From CAZMOK01 sp964567785 (GTDB taxonomy: Bacteria; Bacteroidota; Bacteroidia; Bacteroidales; JAGOPY01), in assembly GCA_964567785.1 (NCBI GenBank), contig CAZMOK010000033.1:1-29851 (forward strand): a stretch of 29,851 bases of DNA, written 5' to 3'. The notes beneath the pieces are model-generated. The model searched no databases. It was not told the origin of the DNA and saw nothing but the letters and a program-made list of their open reading frames with translations. This document shows, one piece after another, positions 1 to 8,257 of the stretch. Position 1 is the stretch's first letter. Each line of letters opens with the position of its first letter. Both the position numbers and the translations under genes were made by a program.

Positions 1-1227
1 GATCTTAAGTCGCAGGTCAAGATCAATTCCCCGTATACAAGGTTCGGTCTCGGATGGATCGTGGAGAACAGGTTCGAGACAAGGATCATGGGAATGGGGG
101 GACTACGCTACGGAGTGAGGAATTCAGAATTCGTCAATCCCGCCAACCCGGCATCCTATTCAGCCTTCGATTCACTTTCTTTCATTTTCCAGGGTGGGGT
201 ATTTGGAACCAATGTCTGGCTTAACACCGATCAGCTTTCCGAAACAGGCAATTTTTTCTCGATGAGCCACCTTCTTTTTGGTTTTCCGGTTACTAAATGG
301 CTGAGAGTAAGCGGGGGCGTGTTGCCGTATTCTTATGTGGGCTATGATGTATTTGTAGATGATGAGATCGAAGACATTGGCGATGTAAGATATTTTTACC
401 AGGGATCGGGAGGGCTTAATAAAGTTTACCTGGGTGCTGGGTTCAGGATCTCAGAGTCACTTTCCGCAGGCTTTAACGCCTCATTCCTTTTCGGAACGGT
501 TTACCGGGAAAGGGGTGTGGGATTTACCAGTAACATCAATTACAGGAATACCCGGACACAGGAAGCTTTTACCTCAAATGATTTCCTTTTCGATTTCGGG
601 GTGCAGTACTCAAGAAAGATCAGGGATAAATACCGTATTACCGGGGGTGTAACGTACAGTCCGGAAATTACTGTCAACTCCAAATATGGATACCTTGTAA
701 CCTCTTATTACGGGAATATCAATTCAATTCAGGCCTTCAGGGATACCATCGAAAACCGCAGCGGTACCGATGGTTCGTTCATAGTACCGCAAAAAATCGG
801 TGCAGGCATTTCTTTTGAGAACGAGGATAACTGGACCGTGGGGGCGGATTTTTCCTGGCAGAACTGGGAGAATTTCGAGCTTTTCGGCGTCCCCGATTCC
901 ATGAACAATAGCTGGAATATCGCTTTTGGCGGGGAAGTGATCCCTGATCCAAACAGTATTCGTTCATACTGGGACAGAGTGAGTTACAGGCTGGGGTTCA
1001 GGTACGGACGGTCCTATCTTAACTTCAGGGAGACCAATCTCAATGAAATTGGCATAAGTTTTGGATTTGGTTTACCATTAAGGAAAGGAAAAACAACAAT
1101 AAACATTGCGGTTGAGGCCGGCAGGACCGGTACGATCGACAAGGGACTGATACAAGAAAATTTTGTTAGATTTACACTTGGAGTTAATATCTTTGAAAAC
1201 TGGTTTATCAAAAGCAAATATTTCTGA
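1..1227 (+). CDS. Bacteroidota outer-membrane beta-barrel protein (5' truncated)
   Basis: The reading frame is open from base 1 and the N-terminus lies outside the window. A GTG at 61 could be taken as a start, but the codons before it read SPYTRFGLGWI, which resembles the conserved N-terminus of a Bacteroidota outer-membrane protein family (SPY-RFG-G followed by MGG and NPANPASYSA). That makes the GTG an internal codon. The remainder alternates aromatic and polar residues with many Gly/Tyr/Asn turns, as expected for a transmembrane beta-barrel, and it ends in ENWFIKSKYF with a terminal Phe, a typical barrel-assembly signal. The transported substrate cannot be told; distant likeness to FadL/OmpP1-type channels is only an inference. 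Twelve bases separate its stop from the TPR gene, so it probably leads the same envelope transcript. Confidence 0.85.
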   Translation, partial: DLKSQVKINSPYTRFGLGWIVENRFETRIMGMGGLRYGVRNSEFVNPANPASYSAFDSLSFIFQGGVFGTNVWLNTDQLSETGNFFSMSHLLFGFPVTKWLRVSGGVLPYSYVGYDVFVDDEIEDIGDVRYFYQGSGGLNKVYLGAGFRISESLSAGFNASFLFGTVYRERGVGFTSNINYRNTRTQEAFTSNDFLFDFGVQYSRKIRDKYRITGGVTYSPEITVNSKYGYLVTSYYGNINSIQAFRDTIENRSGTDGSFIVPQKIGAGISFENEDNWTVGADFSWQNWENFELFGVPDSMNNSWNIAFGGEVIPDPNSIRSYWDRVSYRLGFRYGRSYLNFRETNLNEIGISFGFGLPLRKGKTTINIAVEAGRTGTIDKGLIQENFVRFTLGVNIFENWFIKSKYF

Positions 1228-1239
1228 AAAAATAAAGCC

Positions 1240-2625
1240 ATGAAATCCATTCTGATCACAATCTTAGCCTTTATTCTTATAGGTTCAATAACTCCGGCCA
1301 CCACTCTGGCACAGGATGAAGAGGAAGCCGATAATAACGGGGCCGCATCTTTCGGAAGGTACGGTCAAGATAGTATCACCTGTGTCATGAATATATCCCT
1401 GTACCGGGAATTTTACAAGCAGTGGAAAGCCAGTGGTTATAAGAACCCGACCATAAACGATGCCATCAAACCCTGGCGCTGGGTATTCCTTAATTGTCCC
1501 AAAGGGACACAGAATACTTATATCGACGGTGTCAAGATCCTCGATTACCTTATTGAGAAAGAATCAGATAAGGAACGCAAGGACAAATACATTGATACCT
1601 TGATGATGCTTTACGACCAGAGGATCAAATATTTCAATAAAGAGGGCTATGTGCTGGGACGAAAAGGTGTGGATCTCTACAAATACAGGCCTGAGGATTA
1701 TGAAGAGGTATTCAATGCACTGAACAGGTCGATTGAATTATTGGGCAACTCAACCATGGCTCCGATACTGGTCTATTATTTCCGGTCGGCTGTTTCAATG
1801 GTGAAGAATGACAAGGCCGATACATCCCTTATAGTTGATTCATACCTGAAATCCATTGATATCATTGAATACAACATGGAAAAGTATGTTGGTAACCAGG
1901 GCAAACTGGCCAACTGGGAAATAGTAAAGGGAAATATTGAGCTCACTTTTGAGCCCTATGCCACCTGTGCAGACCTGATCCCGGTCTACAGCGAAAAATT
2001 CGCTGAAAATCCTGATGATATTGAGCTTTTGAAAAAGATCACCGAGATGCTCGATAAGAAAAAGTGCCAGGATGACCCGCTCTTCTTCGAAACTTCGAAA
2101 AAACTCTACGAACTGGAACCGGCTCCTGAATCAGCCTATATGCTTGGTAAGATGCTCCTCAAGGAAGGGAATTATGCTGAAGCCGTTGAGTATTTCAAGC
2201 AAACCGAGGATGCGGAAAATGATGATCTGAAAGCAAAGTCTTTCAAATTTATGGCAGAGGCATACCGGGCCATGAAGCAGTTCCAACCCGCAAGGAGATA
2301 TGCTTTGAAAACTGCCCGACTTGATCCCGAAGATGGCGAAGTTTATATCCTTATAGGCGATATGTATGCTGAAAGCGCCAAAGACTGCGGTGACAATGAG
2401 CTTACCAGCAAGGTGGCTTACTGGGCTGCCGTGGATAAGTATATGAAGGCTAAAAGGGTTGATCCCGACCTTACAGAGCTAGCAAACCGCAGGATCAGTT
2501 CTTATTCTGTTTATTTCCCCACACAGGAAACTATTTTCTTCTACGACCTTCACGAAGGGGATGAATATATGGTTGAATGCTGGATAAATGAGAAAACAAC
2601 CGTCAGGGCAGCTAAAGTACAATAG
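1240..2625 (+). CDS. exported tetratricopeptide-repeat protein
   Basis: The 461-residue protein has a signal peptide (residues 1 to about 25, hydrophobic core LITILAFILIG, likely cleavage after TTLAQ), so it acts in the periplasm or at the outer membrane. The mature part is mostly alpha-helical. TPR-like helix pairs are clearest at about residues 300-380 (YMLGKMLLKEGNYAEAVEYF, then KAKSFKFMAEAYRAMKQFQP, then DPEDGEVYILIGDMYAES). The N-terminal third has a conserved-looking block with paired cysteines but no enzyme motif I recognise. TPR folds bind other proteins, and a scaffold or assembly role with the neighbouring outer-membrane protein is an inference from position. The start at 1240 follows the upstream stop by 12 bases, and the 3' end overlaps the lptC start by 38 bases. 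Confidence 0.85.
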   Translation: MKSILITILAFILIGSITPATTLAQDEEEADNNGAASFGRYGQDSITCVMNISLYREFYKQWKASGYKNPTINDAIKPWRWVFLNCPKGTQNTYIDGVKILDYLIEKESDKERKDKYIDTLMMLYDQRIKYFNKEGYVLGRKGVDLYKYRPEDYEEVFNALNRSIELLGNSTMAPILVYYFRSAVSMVKNDKADTSLIVDSYLKSIDIIEYNMEKYVGNQGKLANWEIVKGNIELTFEPYATCADLIPVYSEKFAENPDDIELLKKITEMLDKKKCQDDPLFFETSKKLYELEPAPESAYMLGKMLLKEGNYAEAVEYFKQTEDAENDDLKAKSFKFMAEAYRAMKQFQPARRYALKTARLDPEDGEVYILIGDMYAESAKDCGDNELTSKVAYWAAVDKYMKAKRVDPDLTELANRRISSYSVYFPTQETIFFYDLHEGDEYMVECWINEKTTVRAAKVQ

Positions 2626-3220
2626 CTTCCCGGTCATCACCGGAACCCGGCCAAAACAGTTTTCAGCACTCTTGCTGAAAATAATGCTGATCCTTTTTAC
2701 TGCTCTTTCCCTGAACTCCTGCACAAATGATATGGAAGAGATAAAGTCACTCGAATTTGTGGACACCCTTACCATTATGAGGGCCAGGGATGTTGAGGTC
2801 TACTATAGCGAGAATGCCAGGGTGAAAGTTGAAGTGATCAGTCCCACAGTGCTTTACCACGCAGCCGAAGAGGATCCATACCGAGAATTCCCCGATGGGT
2901 TTGAAGTGCTTTTCTACGACAGCCTGATGCGTGTCAAGTCCAGTATCTCGGCAGATTATGGTATCAGTTATGAAAAGACCGGGCTGATGGAAGCGAGGTA
3001 TAATGTGGTGGTCGAAAATCATCAGAAAGGAGAGAAACTGCAAACTGAGGAACTTTTCTGGGACCGGAAAAAAGAGACTATCTATTCGAATAAATATGTG
3101 AAGATAACCAGGGGTGAAGAAGTAATTACCGGGGAAGGGCTGGTGTCGGACCAGGAATTCGAGAACGTGGAAATTCAGAAGACCAAAGGCCTTATCGAAG
3201 TTGAGGATGAAGAGATATGA
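2588..3220 (+). CDS. lptC: LPS export periplasmic protein LptC (lipoprotein form)
   Basis: LptC carries lipopolysaccharide from the LptBFG inner-membrane ABC transporter towards LptA. The 210-residue frame has a hydrophobic segment ending in a lipobox (LSLNSC, Cys45), then the beta-jellyroll strands of the family: EVYYSENARVKVEVISP, FPDGFEVLFYD, SSISADYGISYEKTGLMEAR, and the late strands ELFWDRKKETIYSNKYVKITRG and ITGEGLVSDQEFENVEI. The last two are the most recognisable Bacteroidota LptC signature. The start is uncertain: ATG at 2588 lies inside the TPR gene and gives an unusually long pre-lipobox region, whereas a TTG at 2672 would give a compact 17-residue lipoprotein signal. The overlap with the upstream gene points to translational coupling in the envelope operon. 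Confidence 0.88.
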   Translation: MRKQPSGQLKYNSFPVITGTRPKQFSALLLKIMLILFTALSLNSCTNDMEEIKSLEFVDTLTIMRARDVEVYYSENARVKVEVISPTVLYHAAEEDPYREFPDGFEVLFYDSLMRVKSSISADYGISYEKTGLMEARYNVVVENHQKGEKLQTEELFWDRKKETIYSNKYVKITRGEEVITGEGLVSDQEFENVEIQKTKGLIEVEDEEI

Positions 3221-3253
3221 CAGGGTTTTACAGCTATTGCCCTGAGTCTTGCA

Positions 3254-4525
3254 ATGAATGAAATTACGATCATAGTTGTTGCCATAATCCTATCTGCCTT
3301 TTTTTCAGGCATGGAGATAGCTTTTATCAGCTCCAACAAACTGAAGATAGAGCTGGACAAAGGGAAAGGTCGTATCGGTGCACGCATTATTTATTCCTTC
3401 TCCAAATATCCTGCCCTCTTCATAGGAACTCTCCTGCTGGGTAACAATATTGCACTGGTGATCTATGGGATCGCTATGGCAACCCTGCTGGAGCCAATAC
3501 TAAAAACCGGCATACCTTTGCTGCAAGGCTCAGAATCGTTGCTGTTGCTGTTCCAGACAGTGATAGCTACGTTGATCATCCTCTTTGTAGCCGAATTTTT
3601 GCCAAAAGTACTATTCAGGATAAACCCGAATTCTGTGCTTAACTTTTTTGCAGTGCCTGTAAGGATAGTATATTTTCTTCTCTATCCGCTGGTAATCATT
3701 TTTATAGGCCTGTCAGAATGGTTATTAAGGCATCTTTTCAAAGTTCGTATCAATAGTGAAAACTATGTTTTCAGTGTGATCGACCTCGATGACTACCTGA
3801 CGAAGTTCCTGCCCGAGGAAAAAGACGACCAGGAGGTAAAGCAGGAGATACAAATGTTCCAGAACGTTATTGAATTCAGGAACATCAAGCTGAGGGAGTG
3901 TATGATCCCCAGGCCGGAAATTGTGGCAGTGGATCAGGACGACTCCATTGAGGAGCTCAGGAAGGCTTTTGTTGATAACGGTTTTTCAAAAATCCTTATA
4001 TACAGTGAGTCTATCGACAATGTGGTGGGCTATGTCCATTCTTTCGACATGTTCAAAAACCCCGAAACGGTCAAGGAGGTGCTCAGGCCCATACTGATTG
4101 TGCCTGAAACCATGCCGGCAAACAATGTAATGAACATGTTCATCCAGAAACATAAGAATATTGCCGTGGTTGTTGACGAGTTCGGTGGGACCAGCGGACT
4201 GGTCACAATGGAAGACGTGATGGAAGAGATATTCGGTGAAATAGAGGATGAATATGATGAGGAAGAACTGGTTGAGAACCGTTTAAGCGATAATGAATTT
4301 GTCCTTTCGGCACGCCTCGAAATAGATTACCTCAATGATAAACACAATATGGGGCTACCTGTTTCAGATGAATATGAAACCCTTGCCGGGCTCATCATAC
4401 AACACCACGAAAGCATTCCCGAAGTGAATGAGAAGATCAGCATCCCCCCCTTTGAATTCGATATCCTGCAGGTAACGGAATCCAAGATCGAGCAGGTGCG
4501 GATGAAGATAAAAGAAGAAGAGTAG
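3254..4525 (+). CDS. CNNM/DUF21-CBS-CorC family membrane protein, GldE-like
   Basis: This is a 423-residue integral membrane protein with three parts. A DUF21/CNNM transmembrane domain spans about residues 1-170, with hydrophobic stretches at 4-18, 53-80, 95-116 and 130-157, and the family motif FFSGMEIAFISSN. A tandem CBS pair spans about 215-335, including AVVVDEFGGTSGLVTMEDVMEE. A CorC/HlyC transporter-associated domain covers about 345-423. Relatives are implicated in Mg2+/Co2+ transport. In Bacteroidota this architecture is called GldE when it sits in gliding loci, but no other gliding gene is visible here, so I give no symbol. It follows lptC by 33 bases in the same direction and is probably co-transcribed. 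A 7-bp degenerate repeat begins a few bases after the stop. Confidence 0.88.
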   Translation: MNEITIIVVAIILSAFFSGMEIAFISSNKLKIELDKGKGRIGARIIYSFSKYPALFIGTLLLGNNIALVIYGIAMATLLEPILKTGIPLLQGSESLLLLFQTVIATLIILFVAEFLPKVLFRINPNSVLNFFAVPVRIVYFLLYPLVIIFIGLSEWLLRHLFKVRINSENYVFSVIDLDDYLTKFLPEEKDDQEVKQEIQMFQNVIEFRNIKLRECMIPRPEIVAVDQDDSIEELRKAFVDNGFSKILIYSESIDNVVGYVHSFDMFKNPETVKEVLRPILIVPETMPANNVMNMFIQKHKNIAVVVDEFGGTSGLVTMEDVMEEIFGEIEDEYDEEELVENRLSDNEFVLSARLEIDYLNDKHNMGLPVSDEYETLAGLIIQHHESIPEVNEKISIPPFEFDILQVTESKIEQVRMKIKEEE

Positions 4526-4529
4526 GGAT

Positions 4530-4562
4530 TAATTTACATTTTACGGTTTACAATTTACAAAG
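4530..4562 (+). repeat. 7-bp degenerate tandem tract, TTTACnn family (copy 1)
   Basis: After the stop of the CNNM gene the sequence repeats in 7-base steps: TTTACAT, TTTACGG, TTTACAA, TTTACAA. The 23 bases at 4540-4562 recur exactly, reverse-complemented, at 24631-24653, just after the stop of the minus-strand rnc gene. A third, diverged copy lies at the stop of the GH97 gene (20721-20744). All three have the same orientation relative to the gene they follow. Confidence 0.8.
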
Positions 4563-4572
4563 GAGTATATCA

Positions 4573-4604
4573 TGTAGCGATGCAGCGATGTAACGATATA
4601 GCGG
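4573..4604 (+). repeat. 8-bp degenerate tandem tract (4 units)
   Basis: Four consecutive 8-base units are readable: TGTAGCGA, TGCAGCGA, TGTAACGA, TATAGCGG. The tract lies in the gap between the CNNM gene and the foldase gene and is not part of any plausible reading frame. Confidence 0.7.
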
Positions 4605-4681
4605 CTTGTTCATTATCATAAGACAAGTTGGCAATCCGGGCAATTTTGACAATAATCCATCAGCTAAGAGCCAATTTTATT

Positions 4682-4723
4682 CAGAACTCAGAGCTTAAAA
4701 CTCAGAACTCATCCGAACACCCG
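4682..4723 (+). repeat. 7-bp degenerate tandem tract (CAGAACT family)
   Basis: Readable 7-base units are CAGAACT, CAGAGCT, TAAAACT, CAGAACT, followed by the looser CATCCGA and ACACCCG. The last part (CGAACACCCG) is echoed in reverse complement near 20631 (GGGTGTTCGG). Together with the tracts at 4530 and 4573, most of this 271-bp gap consists of short-period repeats. Confidence 0.65.
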
Positions 4724-4763
4724 AATATTTCCCTCAATTCTTTCATATTTTCATAAACTATAC

Positions 4764-4771
4764 TACTTTTG
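4764..4771 (+). promoter_or_regulatory. Bacteroidota -7 box (TACTTTTG) for the PpiD-like gene
   Basis: TACTTTTG is an exact match to the Bacteroidota sigma-ABfr -7 consensus TAnnTTTG and lies 25 bases before the ATG at 4797. No clear TTG at -33 was seen. It sits at the end of a 271-bp gap, which supports a separate transcript for the foldase. Confidence 0.6.
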
Positions 4772-4796
4772 CACACTCTTAAAAACAGCAGATATA

Positions 4797-6911
4797 ATGG
4801 CGATCATAGGAACCATAAGAAAGAACTCACAACTGGCTGTAATTATAGTTGGTGTTGCTATTGCAGCATTTGTCCTCAGCGACCTCTTTAAAGGCGGAGG
4901 CCGCCAGGCCCCTCCCGTAGCCGTGGTTAACGGCGAAGAGGTCAGTTATGTAGAATTCAGCAACAAGCTCGACAGGAACCTGGAAAACGCAAGGACAAAC
5001 CTTGGAAAGGAAACCCTCAGCCAGCAAGAGATCGCGGACATCCGTGAAACTACCTGGAATGAATATATGGAAGACCTGATAATGGGTGAGGAATACTCGG
5101 AGCTGGGGCTTATCGTGACAGCAGATGAACTTTTTGACCAGGTACAGGGGCCCGACCCGCACCCGCAGATAAAGCAGATATTTTTCGACCAGAGCATTGG
5201 TGCCTATAATCCGCAGATGGTCATCAACTTCCTTCAGAACCTCGACCGTATGGAACCTGCCCAGCGTCAGCAATGGCTTGCTCTTGAGCAGTTCATAAAA
5301 AGGGACAGGCTTTCTCAGAAGTACAAGAATTTGATCTCGAAAGGTTACTATATCCCAAGGCCTTTTGCCCGGATGGATTTTGAGAACAAGAGAAAAACTG
5401 CGGAGATCAGGTACATGGCAGCAAGGTACACAAATGTTTCCGACAGCCTGGTCAGTCCAACAGATGAAGACTACAGGGAATACTACGAAGAGAACAAATA
5501 CCAGTGGAGACAGGAAGCCACCCGAGATATTGATTATGTGGTCTTCGATGTGCTGCCTTCGGAAGAGGACCGTGAAGAGATACGCCAAAATTTCATGCGC
5601 CTTTTTGAGGAATTCAAGGCAACAGATGATGCTGAATCCTTTGTGAATGCCACCTCAGACGAAAGATATGACAGTACTTACTATAAAGAAGGAGAACTTC
5701 CCGTAAGTATCGACTCCATCATTTTCAACTCGCCGGAAGGCACCATTGTACCGCCTTACGAAGAGGATGGCGCATGGCATATGGCAAAACTGATGGAAAT
5801 ACAATACAGGCCCGATTCCATGAAGGCATCCCATATCCTTATTTCCTACCGCGGGGCATTCCGTGCAGGCCAGAATGTTACCAGGACAAATGAACAGGCT
5901 GAAGAGCTTGCCGACAGCCTCTACAATATCGTAAGGTCGAACAAGAGCCGGATGGGAGAACTTGCCGGCGAATACTCCGATGATCCATCGGCAGCAGAAA
6001 ACGGTGGCGACCTTGGCTGGTTTGCCGACGGTGCTATGGTGTACCCCTTCAATGAAGCGGTGATAGAAGGTAATACCGGAGATGTAACGGTTGTTGAATC
6101 AGCTTTCGGTTATCATGTAATTCATATTACTGATAAACAAGAGGCTGTAAAGAAGGTCAGGGTAGCTGAGGTTGTCAGGTCGATAGAACCCAGCAGCCAG
6201 ACTTACCAGGAAGCCTATACAGAAGCCAGCCGCTTTGCCGGGGAGAACAGCACAAAGGAACTGTTCGAGCAGGCAGTAATAGACCGGGGACTTAACAAGA
6301 GAACAGCCACCTACCTTAGCGAGACCAGTTATTCCATTCCGGGAATTGACAATGCACGCGAAATAGTGCGCTGGGCTTTCTACGATGGTATCAAATTAGG
6401 TGAAGTATCACCTGTATTCGATGTGGGAGGCACCTATGTTGTTGGCGTGCTCAAGGAAGTCAGGGAAAATGGTACCATACCCTTCGAGCAGATCCGTGAT
6501 AATATCTCTACGTTTGTTATGAACGATAAGAAAGCGGATTACATAATAGAAAGGCTCGAGAATGAAGATGGTAATATCTACCAGCTAGCCAGCATTGTGC
6601 AGGCTGAAGTGGACACCAACAAGAACATTACCTTCTCTTCAAGGAACATACCTGGTTTTGGCAGTGAATTTAAGGTTATTGGCCGTATATTCAGCCTCGA
6701 ACAGGGCCAACAGTCTGACCCCCTCCAGGGTAATGGAGCTGTTTTTGTAGTGGTGGCCGACCAGTTTACAGACCCGGAGGGCTCCTCTAACCTGGGTGTT
6801 TACAAACAGCAGATCGAAAGTGCATTTAATTCAAGGGTTACCTCAAACTCTATGTTTACGGCCCTCAAAGAAGAGGCAGAAGTAGAGGACAACAGGCTCG
6901 ACTATTTCTAG
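4797..6911 (+). CDS. membrane-anchored parvulin-type peptidyl-prolyl isomerase, PpiD-like
   Basis: The 704-residue protein starts with a short cytoplasmic stretch and one membrane anchor (residues about 12-31, LAVIIVGVAIAAFVLSDLF). It is followed by a long SurA/PpiD-type N-terminal helical region (about 40-330) and a PPIC parvulin domain at about 340-445 (KASHILISY, then ENGGDLGWFADGAMV, then FGYHVIHI). The C-terminal part (about 450-704) is another chaperone-like or degenerate PPIC region. This is the layout of PpiD, which holds and folds outer-membrane proteins as they leave the Sec translocon; the assignment comes from architecture and family knowledge. It has its own -7 box at 4764 and ends 27 bases before a bidirectional terminator. 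Long antisense frames inside it are shadows. Confidence 0.9.
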   Translation: MAIIGTIRKNSQLAVIIVGVAIAAFVLSDLFKGGGRQAPPVAVVNGEEVSYVEFSNKLDRNLENARTNLGKETLSQQEIADIRETTWNEYMEDLIMGEEYSELGLIVTADELFDQVQGPDPHPQIKQIFFDQSIGAYNPQMVINFLQNLDRMEPAQRQQWLALEQFIKRDRLSQKYKNLISKGYYIPRPFARMDFENKRKTAEIRYMAARYTNVSDSLVSPTDEDYREYYEENKYQWRQEATRDIDYVVFDVLPSEEDREEIRQNFMRLFEEFKATDDAESFVNATSDERYDSTYYKEGELPVSIDSIIFNSPEGTIVPPYEEDGAWHMAKLMEIQYRPDSMKASHILISYRGAFRAGQNVTRTNEQAEELADSLYNIVRSNKSRMGELAGEYSDDPSAAENGGDLGWFADGAMVYPFNEAVIEGNTGDVTVVESAFGYHVIHITDKQEAVKKVRVAEVVRSIEPSSQTYQEAYTEASRFAGENSTKELFEQAVIDRGLNKRTATYLSETSYSIPGIDNAREIVRWAFYDGIKLGEVSPVFDVGGTYVVGVLKEVRENGTIPFEQIRDNISTFVMNDKKADYIIERLENEDGNIYQLASIVQAEVDTNKNITFSSRNIPGFGSEFKVIGRIFSLEQGQQSDPLQGNGAVFVVVADQFTDPEGSSNLGVYKQQIESAFNSRVTSNSMFTALKEEAEVEDNRLDYF

Positions 6912-6937
6912 AATTTAATCTCAGGATCCGGGAGATG

Positions 6938-6976
6938 AAAAGAGGCGTTCAGTACAAACCGGACGCCTCTTTTTTG
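6938..6976. terminator. bidirectional intrinsic terminator between the PpiD-like gene and rodA
   Basis: An 11-bp perfect stem is formed by AAAAGAGGCGT (6938-6948) and ACGCCTCTTTT (6963-6973), with a 14-base loop and T-runs on both strands. It lies between two convergent genes and can stop transcription from either side. Confidence 0.85.
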
Positions 6977-6997
6977 TAGTTTGTCCCGGAGCACCAT

Positions 6998-8257
6998 TCA
7001 GAGCACTTCCAGCCTTTCAGCATCCTGTTTCAGGAATATGAAAAGCAGTATGGTGAATGCCCACAGAGAAGAACCCCCATAACTGAAAAACGGAAGGGGA
7101 ATGCCTATCACGGGCACCAGGCCGATCGTCATTCCTATATTGACCATGAAGTGAAAGAATAAAATAGACACGACTCCATAGCCATAGATCCTGCTGAAAT
7201 CTGACCGCTGCCTCTCGGCAAGGATTATCAACCTGATCAGTAGCGTGACAAAAAGGATTATCACTACGAAACTGCCGAGAAAGCCCCACTCTTCACCTAC
7301 CGTACAGAAAATGAAGTCGGTACTTTGCTCAGGTACAAAATTATATTTGGTTTGTGTTCCCTTAAGAAAACCTTTTCCGGTAAGCCCGCCTGATCCAATA
7401 GCAATTTTTGATTGGTGTACGTTATAACCTGCCCCTTTCAGATCAGTCTCCTTGCCGAGCAATACATTGATCCGTTTTTTCTGGTGGGGCTCAAGCATAT
7501 TCTCAAAACCGTAATCAACACTTAATATGAAGCCGGAAGCCAGTATCAGTCCTGCGACCAATAGTATCAGCTTCTTCCTGATGCTTTTGTTTATCACGTA
7601 AATTATTATCGCAAGTGCTGCACAGATACCTATCAGGATGAACTTGTTGATCAGAAGTGTCAGGATGAAAAGAACAATAACCAAAAGCCCAACAACAAGG
7701 ATGCCCCCGGGTAACCCCTCACGGTAAAGTACCAGTATCAAGGCAGCGTAAACAAGCGCCGACCCTGTGTCATTCTGCAGCAATATCAACACGGCAGGCG
7801 CTAAAATGATCATCAGGGAGACCACCACCGACCGCAGGGAACGCATACTTGTGTCAAAACGGCTCACATATCTTGCCAGGGCAAGGCAGGTGGCGAATTT
7901 GGCAAATTCGGCAGGCTGGATGGCGACGCTTCCAATTTGAAACCACGAACGCGAGCCGGCTATCTCCGTGCCAACAGCAAGGACGGCCAGGAGGCTCAGA
8001 AGGCTGATTCCGAAAAACAGGTAGGCCAGGGTCGGGAAGAACTTGGAATCGATAAGGAGGATGACAGCAGCCAGGAAAATGGCTGCGCCTATCCAGATGA
8101 GCTGTTTCCCGTAACGCTGGGATATATCGAAGATACTGCTGTGGTTCTCATCATAAACGGCCGAATAGATGTTTATCCAGCCCATGAGTACCATCAGAAG
8201 AAACAACATGACTGTAAACCAGTCAACCCTTCCGAACAATCTTTTTCGTTCTCTCAA
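6998..8257 (-). CDS. rodA: RodA, SEDS peptidoglycan glycosyltransferase
   Basis: RodA polymerises lipid II into glycan strands during lateral wall growth, together with PBP2. The 419-residue protein has about ten hydrophobic segments and the SEDS landmarks: GSRSWFQIG (101-109), IQPAEFAK (113-120), LQNDTGSALV (160-169), and the extracellular loop STDFIFCTVGEEWGFLG (312-328), whose Asp314 matches the catalytic Asp of FtsW/RodA. The C-terminal GIPLPFFSYGGSSL is diagnostic. The start codon is TTG at 8257, overlapping the PBP2 stop as TTGA. An in-frame TGA six bases upstream rules out an earlier start, and the next Met (residue 17) would remove the conserved LFGRVDW block. Confidence 0.95.
   Translation of the reverse strand: MRERKRLFGRVDWFTVMLFLLMVLMGWINIYSAVYDENHSSIFDISQRYGKQLIWIGAAIFLAAVILLIDSKFFPTLAYLFFGISLLSLLAVLAVGTEIAGSRSWFQIGSVAIQPAEFAKFATCLALARYVSRFDTSMRSLRSVVVSLMIILAPAVLILLQNDTGSALVYAALILVLYREGLPGGILVVGLLVIVLFILTLLINKFILIGICAALAIIIYVINKSIRKKLILLVAGLILASGFILSVDYGFENMLEPHQKKRINVLLGKETDLKGAGYNVHQSKIAIGSGGLTGKGFLKGTQTKYNFVPEQSTDFIFCTVGEEWGFLGSFVVIILFVTLLIRLIILAERQRSDFSRIYGYGVVSILFFHFMVNIGMTIGLVPVIGIPLPFFSYGGSSLWAFTILLFIFLKQDAERLEVL

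Noticed and set aside
61..63. GTG as the start of the first gene
   Set aside because: The frame is open to base 1 and the upstream codons encode a family-like SPYTRFGLG segment, so the gene begins outside the window.
4827..5588. 253-codon open frame on the minus strand
   Set aside because: It lies wholly inside the PpiD-like gene, which has clear domain motifs; the antisense product has no recognisable motif or ribosome site.
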